From: Faecalispora jeddahensis | GTDB taxonomy: Bacteria; Bacillota; Clostridia; Oscillospirales; Acutalibacteraceae | Assembly (NCBI RefSeq): GCF_000577335.1 | Contig: NZ_CBYL010000006.1 | Span: forward strand, 59,342 to 123,341 | Length of the DNA stretch: 64,000 nt | Direction of reading: 5' to 3' | Shown here: positions 53,421-61,455 of the stretch, in pieces | How the letters are laid out: every line of letters begins with the position of its first letter | Position numbering within the stretch: position 1 is the stretch's first letter | Translations under genes and position numbers: made by a program | Notes under the pieces: generated by a model | The model's database searches: none | Told to the model about the DNA's origin: nothing | Seen by the model: only the letters and a program-made list of their open reading frames with translations

Positions 53421-54365
53421 TTATTTGGCAAGGCTGTTATAAATCTTGGAAAGGTTATCTTCCATGCGCTCCAGATAGGATTTATCGTCTTCGCCGCCTT
53501 CGATCGTATAGATCGTTTCCACCTTGGCGCCGACTTCGTCTGCCAAAGTCTTAGAAACCTCCGGGCTGGCCATTTCTTCTGCAAAAATGGTAGTTACCTG
53601 ATTCTCTTTGCAGTATTTCAGAAGCTCCGTCATCTGCTGCGCACTGGGTTCGCCCTCGGCGAATACATCCTCTACGCTATTCTGCTCCAACCCGAAATCC
53701 CGGCAAAGATAGCCGAAAGCGGCATGCCCGGTGACAAAGCTCTTCTTTTTCACGGACTGGAATTTTCCCTGATACTCCGTGTAGAGCTTCTCCAGCTGGG
53801 CGACATAGTCGTTGCAGTTTGTCTCATAGAACTCTTTATTGGAAGGATCCGCGCTGACCAGCGCTTCTTTGATATTCTTTACTTCCAATTCCGCGCCCTT
53901 GAGGCTAAGCCACAGGTGAGGATCATATTGACCGTGTTCCTCGATTTCTTCCTCTTCCGTATTCTGAATCGGTTCCGCGCCCTTTGAAGCCTCTACCGTG
54001 ATGAGGCTCGAATTATTCGCGGATTTGATCGCATCGTCCACCCAGGCTTCCATGCCAAACCCGTTATATACAAAAATTTTGGCATTGCTCAGTGCGGCCA
54101 GATCCTGCGCCTTCGGTTCAAAATCATGCGGCTCCGTGCCGTCCGGAATAATCGTAGCGACCTCTACCCTGTCTTTTCCGACGGCCTCTACAAATTCCTT
54201 CATCGCGTTAAAGGTAACGGAAACCGGGATTTTTTCCGCTTCCGCTGAGCTTGTGCTTTCGGCACTGCTGCTCCCCTGCTGCTCTGTCGGACTCCCATTG
54301 CTGCAAGCCGTGGCGCCCATCAGGATCGTCAGACTTAACAGCAAAGCTGCTGCTTTTTGAAACAT
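53421..54365 (-). CDS. znuA: Zinc ABC transporter substrate-binding lipoprotein
   Basis: A 314-residue cluster A-I metal-binding protein. Lipobox GATAC ends the signal peptide. Metal ligands are visible: His in GTEPHDFEP, His in YDPHLWLS, His in VTGHAAFGYL, and a late acidic residue in FAEEMASPE. The usual His-rich loop is replaced by a short acidic run (NTEEEEIEEHG). Divergent znuCB, Zur boxes and zinc-free ribosomal proteins nearby argue for zinc over manganese. I chose ATG 54365 (GGAGG 9 nt upstream) over TTG 54374. Confidence 0.93.
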   Translation of the reverse strand: MFQKAAALLLSLTILMGATACSNGSPTEQQGSSSAESTSSAEAEKIPVSVTFNAMKEFVEAVGKDRVEVATIIPDGTEPHDFEPKAQDLAALSNAKIFVYNGFGMEAWVDDAIKSANNSSLITVEASKGAEPIQNTEEEEIEEHGQYDPHLWLSLKGAELEVKNIKEALVSADPSNKEFYETNCNDYVAQLEKLYTEYQGKFQSVKKKSFVTGHAAFGYLCRDFGLEQNSVEDVFAEGEPSAQQMTELLKYCKENQVTTIFAEEMASPEVSKTLADEVGAKVETIYTIEGGEDDKSYLERMEDNLSKIYNSLAK

Positions 54366-54391
54366 TCTTAACAACCTCCTATATTACACTT

Positions 54392-54410
54392 GCAAATGGA
54401 GTGCATTTGC
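54392..54410. promoter_or_regulatory. Zur box 1 (znuA side)
   Basis: GCAAATGGAGTGCATTTGC: inverted repeat GCAAATG-N5-CATTTGC. It lies at about +7 to +25 of the znuA transcript. Confidence 0.75.
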
Positions 54411-54423
54411 GTTTATAATCTAT

Positions 54424-54452
54424 ATCATAAGCGCGTAAAATTGATTTGTCAA
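54424..54452 (-). promoter_or_regulatory. Promoter of znuA
   Basis: On the minus strand TTGACA (54447-54452), a 17-bp spacer and TATGAT (54424-54429). It is bracketed by Zur boxes 1 and 2. Confidence 0.8.
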
Positions 54453-54454
54453 GC

Positions 54455-54473
54455 GCAAACGAAACGCATTTGC
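54455..54473. promoter_or_regulatory. Zur box 2 (znuA-znuC intergenic)
   Basis: GCAAACGAAACGCATTTGC, one change in the left arm relative to box 1. It lies directly upstream of the znuA -35 and upstream of znuC, so it can serve both directions. Confidence 0.72.
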
Positions 54474-54536
54474 AAAGTGCTTTCTGCTTTGCAGGGCGCT
54501 CGGCGCAAAGCACACACCATTTTGAAAGAGGTGACC

Positions 54537-55226
54537 ATGTTCATGATCCAGGCAAGCAATCTGTTTTTTTCCTATACGGGTTCTCCCCCGTATGTATTAA
54601 ACGATATCTCACTGGAAATATCCGACGGCGACTATGTGTCTGTGGTCGGTGAAAACGGCTGCGGCAAAAGCACGTTGATGCGGCTGATCCTGAAATTCAT
54701 AAAACCGACCGGCGGTGCCATCGAATCGAAGGCAAAGAGAATCGGGTATGTCCCGCAAAAAAACGATTTTTCAAACGCAAATTTCCCGATCACTGTTTCT
54801 GAGATGCTCCATTCGTACCGCAAGCTTTTGAAAATCAAAGACAAAAGCGTCGTTGCGTCCGGCATTGCGCAGGTAGGTATGAACGGCTTTGAAAACGCAC
54901 TGGTGGGCACGCTCTCCGGCGGACAGGGACAGAAGATTCTGATCGCACGGGCCCTGCTGGGAAATCCCGATCTGCTGATATTGGATGAACCGTCCACGGG
55001 GGTGGATATGGAAAGCCAGAAAGAGATTTACGGTTTTCTCAAAAAATTGAACCGGGAAAAAGGGATCACGATTGTTTCCGTCGAACACAACCTGAACGCC
55101 GCCATTGCCAACTCGACGTTTTTGTATCATCTGGCGGCGGGGCGCGGACATCTCTGTACCCCCGAGCAGTATACAAAGGAATATCTTCACGGAGAAAAGA
55201 AAGGTGAATCGAATGCTCAGCTATAA
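54537..55226 (+). CDS. znuC: Zinc ABC transporter ATP-binding protein
   Basis: A 229-residue ATPase with Walker A GENGCGKST, signature LSGGQGQK, Walker B LLILDEPST and switch VSVEHN. AAGAGGTG precedes the ATG at 54537; the open frame from 54390 is not the gene. It overlaps znuB by 14 bp. Confidence 0.94.
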   Translation: MFMIQASNLFFSYTGSPPYVLNDISLEISDGDYVSVVGENGCGKSTLMRLILKFIKPTGGAIESKAKRIGYVPQKNDFSNANFPITVSEMLHSYRKLLKIKDKSVVASGIAQVGMNGFENALVGTLSGGQGQKILIARALLGNPDLLILDEPSTGVDMESQKEIYGFLKKLNREKGITIVSVEHNLNAAIANSTFLYHLAAGRGHLCTPEQYTKEYLHGEKKGESNAQL

Positions 55227-56037
55227 TTTCATGCAGAACGCGTTGTTCGTATCTGTTTTTATTTCCATACTGTGCCCTTGTATCGGTATTTTTCTGGTCC
55301 TGCGCCGTTATTCCATGATTGGCGATACTCTCTCCCACGCCTCTTTGGCGGGGGTCACGATCGGCCTGATGTGCGGGCAGAATCCCGTTCTGGGGGCGTT
55401 CCTCTTCACCTCTTTCTGCGGTGCGCTCATTGAGTTTCTGCGCAGCTATTTCAAAAAGTACACCGACCTGATCCTCACGGTCGTTCTCTCCCTGAGCGTC
55501 GGTACCGCCATTACGATCATCAGCTCCGGTAAGCTCCACGCGAACGCCGACTCTTTCCTGTTCGGCAGCATTCTTACCGTTACAAAATTCGATATGGCTA
55601 TGGTTCTGATTCTCAGCCTGATCTCCGTTTTGACGCTGATTGTTTTATACCACCAAATGATTTACATTGCTTATGATGAGGAAGCGGCCAAGGTGGCCGG
55701 CGTGAGAGTCCGGCTGATCAATTATATATTTTCCATTCTGGTCGCCTCTGCCATTTCCATTTCCATTCGGATCGTCGGCGTTCTGGTTCTCAGCTCCATG
55801 ATTGCCCTCCCTGTCGCGACGGCGCTGCAGCTGGAAAAGGGCTTTCGGCATACGTTCCTGTTTTCCATCGTTTTCAGCTTCCTCGATATCATGCTCGGAC
55901 TTTTTCTCTCTTATTACCTGAATGTGGCTCCCGGCGGCTTTACCGCGCTGGTTTCTGTTGCAATGCTCGTATTGGTACTGGCCGGAAAGCAAATCGCGAA
56001 AAGGGTACGTTCCTTCAAAGGCAGCCCGGTTTCGTAA
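55213..56037 (+). CDS. znuB: Zinc ABC transporter permease
   Basis: A 274-residue membrane protein of the ABC-3 family with about eight helices: RRYSMIGDTLSHASLAGV near the N-terminus and IVGVLVLSSMIALPVATALQ near the C-terminus. AAAGGTG precedes the ATG at 55213, which lies within the end of znuC. Confidence 0.94.
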   Translation: MLSYNFMQNALFVSVFISILCPCIGIFLVLRRYSMIGDTLSHASLAGVTIGLMCGQNPVLGAFLFTSFCGALIEFLRSYFKKYTDLILTVVLSLSVGTAITIISSGKLHANADSFLFGSILTVTKFDMAMVLILSLISVLTLIVLYHQMIYIAYDEEAAKVAGVRVRLINYIFSILVASAISISIRIVGVLVLSSMIALPVATALQLEKGFRHTFLFSIVFSFLDIMLGLFLSYYLNVAPGGFTALVSVAMLVLVLAGKQIAKRVRSFKGSPVS

Positions 56038-56055
56038 AAATAGGACGAAAAATAC

Positions 56056-56084
56056 TTGACTTCAATGAATAAGCGACATATAAT
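56056..56084 (+). promoter_or_regulatory. Promoter of the zur operon
   Basis: TTGACT, a 17-bp spacer and TATAAT; a second TATAAT follows at 56089. Zur box 3 starts 10 bp downstream. Confidence 0.8.
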
Positions 56085-56094
56085 CTGGTATAAT

Positions 56095-56113
56095 GCATAT
56101 GATTTGCATTTGC
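56095..56113. promoter_or_regulatory. Zur box 3 (zur operon)
   Basis: GCATATGATTTGCATTTGC: same spacing as boxes 1 and 2, with one change in the left arm. Its position over the transcription start fits autorepression. Confidence 0.72.
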
Positions 56114-56151
56114 ATTAACGCTCGCTGTGCATTACGGGAGGCATCTTACCT

Positions 56152-56568
56152 ATGACGGATTTTACAAACAACTGGCCCGCCGGTTTGAAAAAAACCAAGC
56201 CGCGCGAACGCGTGCTTTCTGCGCTGGAAGCGGCGGAAAGCCCTTTGAGCGTTCAGGAACTCTGTTCTGAAATCACAACTGAGCAGGACCCGGCGTGGCC
56301 CTCTACCGTTTATCGGATCCTAAGCCTTTTTGTGAAAAAAGGGATCGTAACAAAGCTTTCCGTCATGAGCAGTGAAACGGCGGTTTATGAGCTGAACCGT
56401 TTCCACTATAAGCATTACGCCGTATGTATCAATTGCCATAAGATCATTCCGTTGGAAAGATGTGCGATCGAAACAATTTTTCCGGGCCTCCCGGAAAGGG
56501 AGTTTCAGGTGGTCGGGCACAATCTGGAGGTATACGGCTACTGCAAAAACTGCATGCATAAGGGATGA
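56152..56568 (+). CDS. zur: Fur-family zinc uptake regulator
   Basis: A 138-residue Fur-family protein. The winged helix includes LSVQELCSEI and PSTVYRILSLFVKKGIV. The C-terminal dimer domain keeps two CxxC pairs (CINCHKIIP and CKNCMHKG) for structural zinc, and HYKHYAVC. The family also contains Fur and PerR, but the neighbours (znu genes, zinc-free S14 and L33, COG0523 GTPases) identify it as Zur. GGGAGG precedes the ATG at 56152 after Zur box 3. Confidence 0.93.
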   Translation: MTDFTNNWPAGLKKTKPRERVLSALEAAESPLSVQELCSEITTEQDPAWPSTVYRILSLFVKKGIVTKLSVMSSETAVYELNRFHYKHYAVCINCHKIIPLERCAIETIFPGLPEREFQVVGHNLEVYGYCKNCMHKG

Positions 56569-56669
56569 CGCCACGATCATACCCAAAACAGATTTACATC
56601 ATTTCCTGATACTTGGGAAAGCGATTTGTACACGTAGGAAAATAACTGCCGATTGAAAAGGAGTTAATA

Positions 56670-56939
56670 ATGGCAAAAAAATCAAAAATGATGAAACATC
56701 TGCGTCAGCAGCAGACAGTAGAAAAATATGCCGAACTGCGCAAAGCCCTGATCCAAGCGGGTGATCGCACCGCACTGAGCAAGCTGCCGCGCGATGCTTC
56801 CCCGGTACGGGTTCACAACCGCTGCGCTCTGACCGGGCGGCCTCACGGCTATCTGCGCAAATACGGCATATCCCGCATTCTATTCCGCGAGCTGGCACAT
56901 CAGGGGAAAATCCCCGGTATTCATAAATCCAGTTGGTAA
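56670..56939 (+). CDS. rpsN: Ribosomal protein S14, zinc-independent paralogue
   Basis: An 89-residue long-type S14 without the CxxC...CxxC zinc motif of the short form ([19 protein letters not shown] instead). Under zinc starvation such paralogues replace the zinc-containing S14 and free zinc. AAAAGGAG precedes the ATG at 56670. It lies 101 bp after zur and 21 bp before the L33 gene. Confidence 0.94.
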   Translation: MAKKSKMMKHLRQQQTVEKYAELRKALIQAGDRTALSKLPRDASPVRVHNRCALTGRPHGYLRKYGISRILFRELAHQGKIPGIHKSSW

Positions 56940-56960
56940 TTTTTTGAGAGGAGTCTTACG

Positions 56961-57110
56961 ATGAGAGAAAAAATTACGTTGGCATGCACAGAAACAGGAG
57001 ACAGAAATTATACGACAACAAAAAATAAGAAAATCCATCCCGAAAGAATGGAATGTATGAAATATTGCCCCCGTTTGCGCAAGCACACGCTGCATAAGGA
57101 AACCAAATAA
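56961..57110 (+). CDS. rpmG: Ribosomal protein L33, zinc-independent paralogue
   Basis: A 49-residue L33. The zinc form has two CxxC pairs; here each has lost one Cys (ACTETG and YCPRLRK), so zinc is not bound. NYTTTKNKK is the family signature. AGAGGAG precedes the ATG at 56961. Same operon as zur and rpsN. Confidence 0.93.
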   Translation: MREKITLACTETGDRNYTTTKNKKIHPERMECMKYCPRLRKHTLHKETK

Positions 57111-57185
57111 TATGGTTCGGTTTGCAAAAGGTACTCCGTCCGATCCCGTTATTTATTTTTATTGAATCAAAGGAGAATGAGGCCA

Positions 57186-58235
57186 GTGGCAACAGAAATT
57201 TATATTATCTCAGGTTTTTTGGGCGCAGGCAAAACCACGCTGATTCAAAAGCTGCTGAGAGAAGCGTTTGCGCAAGAAAAGGTAGCGCTGATCGAAAATG
57301 ACTTCGGGGAGATCAGCGTGGATGCCGCTCTGCTGAAATCCAGCGGCGTGGAAATTAGGGAAATCAGTGCCGGCTGCATTTGCTGCAGCCTCTCGGGTGA
57401 TTTTGTAAGCGCGCTCAAAGACCTTTTAAAACGCTATCAGCCCGATAAAATCATCATTGAGCCGTCGGGGGTTGGCAAGCTTTCCGACATTGTAACGGCG
57501 TGCGCCGACCCACAGATCCAGTCCCTGGCGAAGGTAAAAAGCCGAATTACCGTTGCGGACGCAAAGCGCTGCAAAATGTATCTGGAGAACTTCGGCGAGT
57601 TTTTCATCAATCAGATTGAAAACGCAGACGTCATTCTTCTCAACCGCACGGGGCTTTCTCCGAACCAGGCCGCGCCGGCCCGCAGACTGGTGAAGAAACT
57701 GAATCCGCATGCCCGCCTCTTTTCCGAACCATGGGAGCAAATTGCCGCCGGCGAGATTCTGGCGCCTCATCCGCGTGAGGCGCACTGCGGACACGACCAC
57801 CACTGCAGCCATTCCCATGAACATTCTCATGCGGAGCCGATCTGCTGTGACCACTACAGCCATGACCATCATAGCCATGCAGAGCTCGCCTGCTCTGATC
57901 ACCATGACCACCATGACCACCACGAGCATCATGGGGCCTGCGGGTGCGGACATAACCATGCGGCGGAAGAGATTTTTGATACCGTGACCATCCGGACAAA
58001 ACGGAGATTCCGCACAGAAGATCTGCTTTCTCTTGTGTCCCGCATGGAACAGAGCGCAAAGGGATCGATTCTGCGCGCCAAGGGGATTGTTCAAGGTACC
58101 GGCGGATATCTGAACTTCCAATATCTTCCAGGTGACGTTCAGATCACAAACTCTGCCGTCGGCGGCGATATGCTTTGCTTTATCGGCCGCCACCTGAACC
58201 AGCAGGAGCTGACCGCTCTTTTCGGCGCAGAATAA
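57186..58235 (+). CDS. COG0523 GTPase, His-rich (zinc chaperone type), copy 1
   Basis: A 349-residue G3E GTPase. Walker A GFLGAGKTT, ENDFGEISVD switch, the metal-binding GCICCSL, IIEPSGVGK and a modified guanine motif LLNRTG where NKxD is usual. Residues ~199-263 contain about 25 His and several Cys in short runs (HCGHDHHCSHSHEHSHAE). Such proteins deliver zinc to key enzymes when zinc is scarce. The GTG at 57186 has AAGGAG 10 nt before it; an ATG at 57177 is too close to the site. Last gene of the zur operon. Confidence 0.9.
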   Translation: MATEIYIISGFLGAGKTTLIQKLLREAFAQEKVALIENDFGEISVDAALLKSSGVEIREISAGCICCSLSGDFVSALKDLLKRYQPDKIIIEPSGVGKLSDIVTACADPQIQSLAKVKSRITVADAKRCKMYLENFGEFFINQIENADVILLNRTGLSPNQAAPARRLVKKLNPHARLFSEPWEQIAAGEILAPHPREAHCGHDHHCSHSHEHSHAEPICCDHYSHDHHSHAELACSDHHDHHDHHEHHGACGCGHNHAAEEIFDTVTIRTKRRFRTEDLLSLVSRMEQSAKGSILRAKGIVQGTGGYLNFQYLPGDVQITNSAVGGDMLCFIGRHLNQQELTALFGAE

Positions 58236-58379
58236 CGCCATAACGGCATCTGCCGCGGATACACGGACACACAACTCCCCTGCCGGGCCGCAAGAAAAAC
58301 TCGCTGCCCGGCAGGGGTTTCTCCTGTCAAATCGTGTCCATCCATGTTATTTCGACCACTTAATCCGGAATCCTTGTGC

Positions 58380-58408
58380 TTGACAAGAAAATCATATCAA
58401 ACTATAAT
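58380..58408 (+). promoter_or_regulatory. Promoter of the L,D-transpeptidase operon
   Basis: Consensus TTGACA, 17 bp, TATAAT; Zur box 4 begins 11 bp downstream. Confidence 0.88.
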
Positions 58409-58418
58409 GGGCACAAAT

Positions 58419-58437
58419 GCAAAATGTGTGCATTTGG
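58419..58437. promoter_or_regulatory. Zur box 4 (L,D-transpeptidase operon)
   Basis: GCAAAATGTGTGCATTTGG matches boxes 1-3 in spacing, with the right arm nearly intact. It also lies inside a wider CAAATGCA/TGCATTTG repeat. It covers the transcription start. Confidence 0.65.
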
Positions 58438-58475
58438 AACGAATACTGAAATTTCAATTAAAGGAACCGGAAATC

Positions 58476-59366
58476 ATGAAAAGACAAAAAAGGAAATCAA
58501 AAAAGTGGATTGCATTACTGCTGGCTGGAGCCGCTTTTCTGACCGCGGGATATGCGCTGCGAAATGTAGATGTATTTCACACACAGCAGCCGAATTCAAG
58601 TGCCGGCGCCTTGACCTCCACTTCCCCGTCTTCCCAGCCGTCCTCAGCGGCGGATTCGCAGGCGCCGCGCAGTGAAGTTCCAGCGGAGAATTCCTCAAAG
58701 GTGCCCGAAAAGCCGGCGTATCAGGGGGAGACGCTGGACAGTTTAAATATTCGGCTTTCCGCGGGTACGGATCAGGACGTTGTATTTGCCGTTTCGAAAG
58801 GAACCAAGCTCAGCATTCTGGAGGAACCCGATGGCGATTGGGTAAAAGTGAAAGCCCCGGACGGCCGGACCGGCTGGTGCAATAAAAATTATCTGAAGAT
58901 CACACCGGCGAATGGTACCGATGCTTCGAACGTAACAAAGGAACAGGAGACCTTCCCCGCTTTTGCGCAGGTTTCCTATGCAAAAGCGGCCCAACCGCTC
59001 ACCGTCTATGTTTCGATACAGGATCAGAAAGTCACGGTTGTGGACGCGAAAAATCTTGTTGTTCAGGTTTTTCCCTGCTCCACCGGAATGGAAGGCTATG
59101 AAACGCCCACCGGAAACTACACGGTTACAAACCGCGGAGAATCGTTCTATAACAAAAGCCTAAAAGAGGGCGCTTATTACTGGACACAGTTTTATGGAAA
59201 CTATCTGTTCCACAGTCTTCCTTTTGATGAAAACAGGGAAATGATCGCAGGTGAAGCTGAAAAACTGGGACAACCTGCCTCGCATGGATGCGTGCGTCTC
59301 TCGATGGACAACGCAAAATGGTTCTATGACAATATCAAAAACGATACGAAGGTCGTCATTCAGTAA
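58476..59366 (+). CDS. L,D-transpeptidase with SH3-like domain
   Basis: A 296-residue cell-wall enzyme. One membrane anchor (residues 11-28), a Ser/Pro-rich linker, a bacterial SH3 domain (~85-143), then a YkuD catalytic domain from ~173 with His246 (LFHSLPF), His270 and nucleophile Cys272 in SHGCVRLS. It forms 3-3 crosslinks or attaches proteins to peptidoglycan without a metal. It has its own consensus promoter and a Zur box, and is followed 42 bp later by a COG0523 gene, so it belongs to the zinc regulon. Confidence 0.92.
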   Translation: MKRQKRKSKKWIALLLAGAAFLTAGYALRNVDVFHTQQPNSSAGALTSTSPSSQPSSAADSQAPRSEVPAENSSKVPEKPAYQGETLDSLNIRLSAGTDQDVVFAVSKGTKLSILEEPDGDWVKVKAPDGRTGWCNKNYLKITPANGTDASNVTKEQETFPAFAQVSYAKAAQPLTVYVSIQDQKVTVVDAKNLVVQVFPCSTGMEGYETPTGNYTVTNRGESFYNKSLKEGAYYWTQFYGNYLFHSLPFDENREMIAGEAEKLGQPASHGCVRLSMDNAKWFYDNIKNDTKVVIQ

Positions 59367-59408
59367 CGGCGCAGACGATCCGCCTGAAAGAGCAAAGGAG
59401 CGATTGTT

Positions 59409-60602
59409 ATGAGAAAGCCCATCCCGATCACCGTGCTGACCGGCTATCTCGGTTCCGGTAAAACGACCCTTGTCAACCGGCTGCTGGCCGACCCACAGGG
59501 ACTGCGAATTGCGGTGATCGTCAACGATATCGGCGAGATAAACATTGACGCCGCACTGATCAGCGAGAAGGGTCACGCCTCCATCACCGACGACAGTCTG
59601 GTGGCGCTGACCAACGGCTGCATCTGCTGCACTCTGCGGACGGATCTGATCACCCAGATCGTGCGGCTGGCAAAAGCCGACTGCTTTGACTATATTCTGA
59701 TCGAGGCCAGCGGCATCTGCGAGCCACTGCCGATCGCGCAGTCCATCGCCATGCTGGACGGTACCATGAAGGATCAAGGGCTCCCCACCTTATGCCGGCT
59801 GGATTCTGTCGTAACCGTTGTGGACGCCTACCGCCTGCTGACGGAATTTTCCGGCGGAGAAGCGCTCCTATACCCGGATGGAGAGGCGGACATCGCACAG
59901 CTTTTGGTGGAGCAGATCGAGTTCTGCGATTTGGTTCTGCTGAACAAAACAGATTTGCTGTCGGAGGAGGAAACCGCAAAGGTCGAAGCCATCGTAAAGG
60001 CGCTGCAGCCCTCGGCCCAAATCAGGCAAACCAGCTTTGCGGATGTTCCGTCCAAAGATATTCTGAACCTTCGTCTTTTTGATTTTTCCAAGACATTTCT
60101 TTCTGCCGGCTGGGCGCAGACCATTGAGCATGAACAGGATGAAGAGGAAATACACGATCACCACGAGGCGGAGCATCACGGCCACGGGGAAAATCACGAT
60201 GGACATCATCACGATCATGACGGGCACCAGCATCTTGACGAATATGGAATTTCCACCTTTGTCTATTACCGCCGCCGGCCCTTTCACGACGACCGGCTGG
60301 AAGCGTGGGTCAATCGTTTTCCCGCTCAGGTGATTCGGTGCAAGGGACTTGTCTGGATTGACGGAGAGGACGACACCTCCTTCCTTCTGGAGCAAGCGGG
60401 TAAATCCGTCAGCGTACAGCCCTTTTCCCGTTGGCTGGCGGCAGCCTCCCCAAAAGAGAGGGAGCAGGCGTGGCAGCGCGATCCCCTCTCGCGGAACAAC
60501 TGGGATGAGCAGGCAGGTGACCGCATGACCAAGCTGGTTTTTATCGGGGCGGACATGGACGAAGCTGCTATCTGCGCTTCGCTTGACAAATGCCTGGCTT
60601 AA
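59409..60602 (+). CDS. COG0523 GTPase, His-rich (zinc chaperone type), copy 2
   Basis: A 397-residue G3E GTPase, longer than copy 1 and of the YciC/ZigA type: Walker A GYLGSGKTT, GCICCTL metal site, EASGICEP, and an intact LLNKTDLL guanine motif. A His-rich linker (~240-277) precedes the CobW C-terminal domain (FVYYRRRPFHDDRLEAWV, RCKGLVWI). AAAGGAG precedes the ATG at 59409. Expressed with the L,D-transpeptidase. Confidence 0.92.
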   Translation: MRKPIPITVLTGYLGSGKTTLVNRLLADPQGLRIAVIVNDIGEINIDAALISEKGHASITDDSLVALTNGCICCTLRTDLITQIVRLAKADCFDYILIEASGICEPLPIAQSIAMLDGTMKDQGLPTLCRLDSVVTVVDAYRLLTEFSGGEALLYPDGEADIAQLLVEQIEFCDLVLLNKTDLLSEEETAKVEAIVKALQPSAQIRQTSFADVPSKDILNLRLFDFSKTFLSAGWAQTIEHEQDEEEIHDHHEAEHHGHGENHDGHHHDHDGHQHLDEYGISTFVYYRRRPFHDDRLEAWVNRFPAQVIRCKGLVWIDGEDDTSFLLEQAGKSVSVQPFSRWLAAASPKEREQAWQRDPLSRNNWDEQAGDRMTKLVFIGADMDEAAICASLDKCLA

Positions 60603-60682
60603 CTCGGCGACATATGGATCAAGTTTTTTAATAAACCGGAAAGAGAGACCGGAAGCGAATCGTACCGGTAAAAAAAGATATG

Positions 60683-60725
60683 AAAAGCCTTCGACCGCGG
60701 AATGAACGCGCAGCCGAAGGCTTTT
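60683..60725 (+). terminator. Terminator of the transpeptidase-GTPase operon
   Basis: AAAAGCCTTCG and CGAAGGCTTTT with an inner CGCG pair, followed by T. The remaining bases to the marR promoter hold nothing that I can support. Confidence 0.85.
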
Positions 60726-60877
60726 TCATCGATTGCTGCACTTGACCTGGCAATTCAACAGCTCAAGCAGTGCAGCGTATCTGTCGAAAGAAGTTTCCTG
60801 TAAAATTGATTTTATATTTCAATTTGAAAAAAGAAAGATATAAACACACGACGGTACCCTCAGCAATGATGTGAGTC

Positions 60878-60906
60878 TTGATTTTATGATCCTATCATAG
60901 TATGAT
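60878..60906 (+). promoter_or_regulatory. Promoter of the marR-MFS operon
   Basis: TTGATT, a 17-bp spacer and TATGAT. The -10 lies inside the right arm of the inverted repeat at 60889. Confidence 0.75.
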
Positions 60907-60911
60907 AGGAT
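60889..60911. promoter_or_regulatory. MarR operator
   Basis: ATCCTATCATA-G-TATGATAGGAT, a perfect 11-bp inverted repeat, covers the -10 element of the marR promoter. This is the usual layout of an autorepressed MarR gene. Confidence 0.82.
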
Positions 60912-60960
60912 AGTCCCATTTAAGACTATTATACAATGAGACTAAATAAGGAGAATTACT

Positions 60961-61398
60961 ATGACAAAAGCAGAAACGAATGCGAATGAGTATTTGCGCA
61001 TTTATTTTGAACTGAATGCCCAATATGAAGCATATGCGAAAAGTCTTGGAATTTCTTACAGTACATTGTCGGCTCTCCGAATCATTCTGGAACACGATGG
61101 GGACTGCACACAAAGAACCATCTGTGAATACACCTTCCTTCCAAAACAGACGGTCAACGCGATTGTAACAGCCCTGCTGCGTCACGGGGCTATTCGAATG
61201 GTCGAGCTCGATTCCGACAGAAGGCACAAGGTGATTCATCTTACCGACAAAGGGCGAGCATTTGCCCTTGAAGTGATTCAAAAGATGAAAAATGCGGAAA
61301 GCAAGGCAATGGAAAGTTTGGATGAAAACCAGAAAGAAACGATGCTTACTGCTGCAAAATTATATGTGGCCCGCTTTCGCGGCTATTTATTGGAGTAA
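60961..61398 (+). CDS. MarR-family transcriptional regulator
   Basis: A 145-residue winged-helix regulator: LSALRIILEHDGDCTQRTICEYTFLPKQTVNAIVTALLRHG and the wing DSDRRHKVIHLTDKG. AAGGAG precedes the ATG at 60961. It lies 57 bp before the MFS transporter, which it probably represses; the ligand is unknown. Confidence 0.92.
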   Translation: MTKAETNANEYLRIYFELNAQYEAYAKSLGISYSTLSALRIILEHDGDCTQRTICEYTFLPKQTVNAIVTALLRHGAIRMVELDSDRRHKVIHLTDKGRAFALEVIQKMKNAESKAMESLDENQKETMLTAAKLYVARFRGYLLE

Positions 61399-61455
61399 TC
61401 TTCATAAAAGCTGTCGCAACACTGCCAATCCAAGACCTGAAAGGAATCTTACAAT

